Positions 33,075-34,758 of a stretch of DNA of 34,758 nucleotides are shown in pieces. The stretch is from the NCBI RefSeq assembly GCF_020194955.2, contig NZ_JAFCIY020000015.1:1-34758 (forward strand). Reading direction: 5' to 3'. The stretch comes from Desulfuromonas sp. CSMB_57 (GTDB lineage Bacteria; Desulfobacterota; Desulfuromonadia; Desulfuromonadales; Syntrophotaleaceae). A program made the translations under genes and the position numbers. How positions within the stretch are numbered: position 1 is the stretch's first letter; each line of letters begins with the position of its first letter. The notes under the pieces are model-generated. The model did not search any database. It was not told where the DNA came from and saw only the letters and a program-made list of their open reading frames with translations.

Positions 33075-33841
33075 GGGTCCTCTCCTTTGCGCAATTTCAA
33101 AATTCCGGGGAAATACCAGAGCATCAAAAGACACAAAACGCCATTGCCCAACAGAATCAGCAGCATGCCGGGATCACGCTTCACGGTGATGCCCATATCC
33201 GGAATCCGATAGGGTTGGTTGTCCTGCGGCTTGCCGACCATGCCCAAATGCAGGCTGAGGCCCTGCCAGTACACCGGCTCCAGAATTTCCACGCTGCGCC
33301 ACTCGGAGCGACCGTTGGCCGTCAACTCAAGATCCGCCCGGCATTGTTCGAGACTGCCGGGCGGCAGGGGGGCTCCGGTAAAACGGCATTGATAATCCAG
33401 CACCGCGATGTGTCGGCCGGCCAGTTCCAGCGAAGCGCCGGCCCGGGCCGGCAGACCGGTCTTGACGCCGGTAAAATCGGTCAGGGCATGGCCCATGAGC
33501 AGCAGCAGGAAGCAACCATGCATCACCGAAGGCGCCAGCAACAGGCAGAACAGGTAGGGCTGATGCTGGCCGCGTCGCTGCCAAAGAAACAGGACCCGGT
33601 TCAAGGTACAGGCGAAAGTGTTGATGCCCAACAGGGTCAGCAGGGCGAGCAGGCTCAGCAACCACCAGGCATGCCATCCCGAATGCTGCATGAACCAGGG
33701 CAGCAGCAGATTGCGGTTCAGCAAATCGTAAACCGGTAGGAATTTGGCGTGAAAACTGCCGATGAACAGGTTGAGGGAGAGAAGCACCAGCAGCCAAAGG
33801 GTCAAGCGGAGGCCGGCCAGCCAATTCCAAAATGTTCTCAT
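33071..33841 (-). CDS. ResB-like cytochrome c biogenesis protein, short form
   Basis: A 256-residue membrane protein. The ATG at 33841 starts MRTFWNWLAGLRLTLWLLVLL; the frame extends upstream to 34099 but overlaps the CcsA-like gene. The N-terminal W-L-x-x-L-R-L-T-L-W pattern, the second span with LLGINTFACTLNRVLFLW, a third hydrophobic span and a periplasmic beta-rich loop (ELAGRHIAVLDYQCRFTG) fit ResB/Ccs1. Normal ResB proteins are much longer, so the large periplasmic domain is reduced. It would pair with the upstream CcsA-like protein in system-II-type haem handling, and is coupled to the downstream fusion gene by ATGA. Confidence 0.72.
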   Translation of the reverse strand: MRTFWNWLAGLRLTLWLLVLLSLNLFIGSFHAKFLPVYDLLNRNLLLPWFMQHSGWHAWWLLSLLALLTLLGINTFACTLNRVLFLWQRRGQHQPYLFCLLLAPSVMHGCFLLLLMGHALTDFTGVKTGLPARAGASLELAGRHIAVLDYQCRFTGAPLPPGSLEQCRADLELTANGRSEWRSVEILEPVYWQGLSLHLGMVGKPQDNQPYRIPDMGITVKRDPGMLLILLGNGVLCLLMLWYFPGILKLRKGEDP

Positions 33842-33843
33842 GA

Positions 33844-34701
33844 TCAGCGCTCCTCCCGGCCGGTGGTGTTCATGGCTTCGATCGCCGCGGGCAACTCCGG
33901 GCCCGCCGCCTCGACAACCGTACCGGTTACAACCTGTTCCGGTTTTGCCTTGGCTGCGAACAGGGTCATATAGGGCACCACCTGCAGGACATAACCGAAG
34001 ACCAGCATCAGGCCGGCGCCGGTCAACGCCCAGCGCGCCTTGTGGCGCAAAGTCACGGCACGATCGAAATGGGTGTGGAGGTAGCCGCAATAGCAGCACC
34101 AGATGGCCGCCGACTGCAGGTGCCGCTCACTCCAGTGAAACAGGGTCGCCCAGCCCAGGTAGCTCCAGATGGCTCCGACAATCTGCGCCAGGCTGTAAAG
34201 GATGAAGCCCCAGATGGCCAGGCTGTTGAACAACGTGCCCTGGTAACGGCCGCGCAGAAAGCGCCAGGCAAACCAGCCGGCCAGCAACCAGCAGGCCGTG
34301 GCCAGGACTTCGAGAAAGAAGAATGCCGGGGAAAACAGGGTCGCGCTGAACGGCCCCGGAGCCGGCAGGGAGATGGGCAGCAGCAAGCCCAGCAGGGCGG
34401 CAATGGCGGTGGGCCAGACGATGGAGGCGGCGTCCTCGCTTTTTTTCCACAACAACAGCAAAGCCAGCAGCGCAAAGCACCAGGGCAGGAAATGGCTGAC
34501 GTTGAACACACCGTTGAGGGAAAACACGCCCCAGGACCAGGAGCGGGTCAACAGAGACAGGGTATGAAAACCGAATCCGGTCGCCAGCAGAATCGTCATC
34601 CAGGCGGACCGGCTTGGGCGCAGGCAGTGAAAAATCAGGCTGCCGGCGTAACCGCCGACAGCCCCAATCAACAACATAGAGGAGGCATCAGTTGTGCTCA
34701 T
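33844..34701 (-). CDS. CcsA/ResC-like membrane protein, divergent
   Basis: A 285-residue protein with about eight hydrophobic segments. It resembles CcsA/ResC haem-handling proteins: FGFHTLSLLTRSWSWG and FNVSHFLPWCF in the N-terminal half (candidate haem-ligand H46), and IVGAIWSYLGWATLFHWSER then HLQSAAIWCCYCGYLH (174-209) in the position of the tryptophan-rich WWD signature. The usual W-G-x-x-W-x-W-D core is degraded: LFHWSER has no aspartate after the tryptophan. Candidate histidine H209 persists. GAGGG precedes the ATG. Only two bases separate it from the ResB-like gene. It may handle haem differently or for a dedicated partner. Confidence 0.7.
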   Translation of the reverse strand: MSTTDASSMLLIGAVGGYAGSLIFHCLRPSRSAWMTILLATGFGFHTLSLLTRSWSWGVFSLNGVFNVSHFLPWCFALLALLLLWKKSEDAASIVWPTAIAALLGLLLPISLPAPGPFSATLFSPAFFFLEVLATACWLLAGWFAWRFLRGRYQGTLFNSLAIWGFILYSLAQIVGAIWSYLGWATLFHWSERHLQSAAIWCCYCGYLHTHFDRAVTLRHKARWALTGAGLMLVFGYVLQVVPYMTLFAAKAKPEQVVTGTVVEAAGPELPAAIEAMNTTGREER

Positions 34702-34758
34702 GCGTGTTGCCCTCGCTTGCGCGGCCGGGTCGGGTTCCGGCCGCGCTTGCCTGTGAAA
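34698..34758 (-). CDS. Possible 3' end of an upstream gene in the same operon
   Basis: Reading into the window edge on the minus strand, one frame stays open and ends at TGA 34700-34698, overlapping the CcsA-like ATG in ATGA, exactly like other junctions in this operon. The visible 19 residues are a basic, Arg/Pro-rich tail (GKRGRNPTRPRKRGQHA). Too little is present to identify it. Confidence 0.35.
   Translation of the reverse strand, partial: FTGKRGRNPTRPRKRGQHA

Overview
The window is a high-GC, gene-dense bacterial segment. Gene content (Wtp-type tungstate transporter, FmdE-family protein, c-type haem motifs in secreted proteins, system-II cytochrome c assembly relatives, a C_GCAxxG_C_C-type redox protein) suggests an anaerobic, respiratory Desulfobacterota-type organism such as the Desulfuromonas/Pelobacter/Geobacter group. 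That placement is inferred from gene content only; no rRNA or tRNA is present.

Layout. (1) 1-3116: WtpB-WtpC-WtpA-type tungstate/molybdate ABC transporter. (2) 3279-5612: an AT-richer pair of secreted proteins, an Ig/FN3-like protein and a dihaem cytochrome fused to a sulfite-oxidase-fold-like domain; then a frameshifted hotdog thioesterase (5620-6035). (3) 6266-8325: alkylation-repair pair, an Ada/AlkA fusion and an O6-alkylguanine methyltransferase. (4) 9039-15452: methyltransferase, TonB-dependent receptor, BtuFCD/MolABC-type ABC transporter and FmdE, ending at a strong terminator. (5) 15621-18825: PadR regulator, a tiny coupled ORF, and a NitT/TauT-type ABC transporter with a lipoprotein binding component. 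(6) 18964-22671: ModABC on the minus strand, divergent from an XRE-HTH regulator carrying a periplasmic-binding-protein-like sensor domain. (7) 22750-26323: small accessory genes (C_GCAxxG protein, double VOC protein, HhH protein, ParDE toxin-antitoxin), a broken YHS gene and a dispersed hairpin repeat. (8) 26324-27983: orphan ModA and an intact YHS protein. (9) 28092-34758: a minus-strand operon of CcsA-like and ResB-like haem-handling membrane proteins, two tandem exported proteins that fuse two SUOX-like domains to a tetrapyrrole-methylase domain, and an APC permease.

How it fits together. Regions 1, 4, 5, 6 and 8 hold five solute-binding proteins. Three are confidently Mo/W-type (WtpA and two ModA); two more sit in systems plausibly for metal or oxyanion uptake. 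Non-coding sites tie them together. A 36-bp element with 28 matches lies in the leader of the TonB/FmdE operon and between modA and the XRE-PBP regulator. 24-bp ModE-box-like dyads overlap the putative promoters of wtpBCA and padR, and a third lies between orphan modA and the YHS gene. This looks like a molybdenum/tungsten acquisition island with two layers of control.

The most unusual system is region 9: signal-peptide-bearing proteins ending in a SAM-dependent tetrapyrrole methylase fold, made together with divergent CcsA/ResB homologues. An exported tetrapyrrole methylase is paradoxical because SAM is cytoplasmic. The two tandem copies also differ by gain or loss of a CxxCH haem site.
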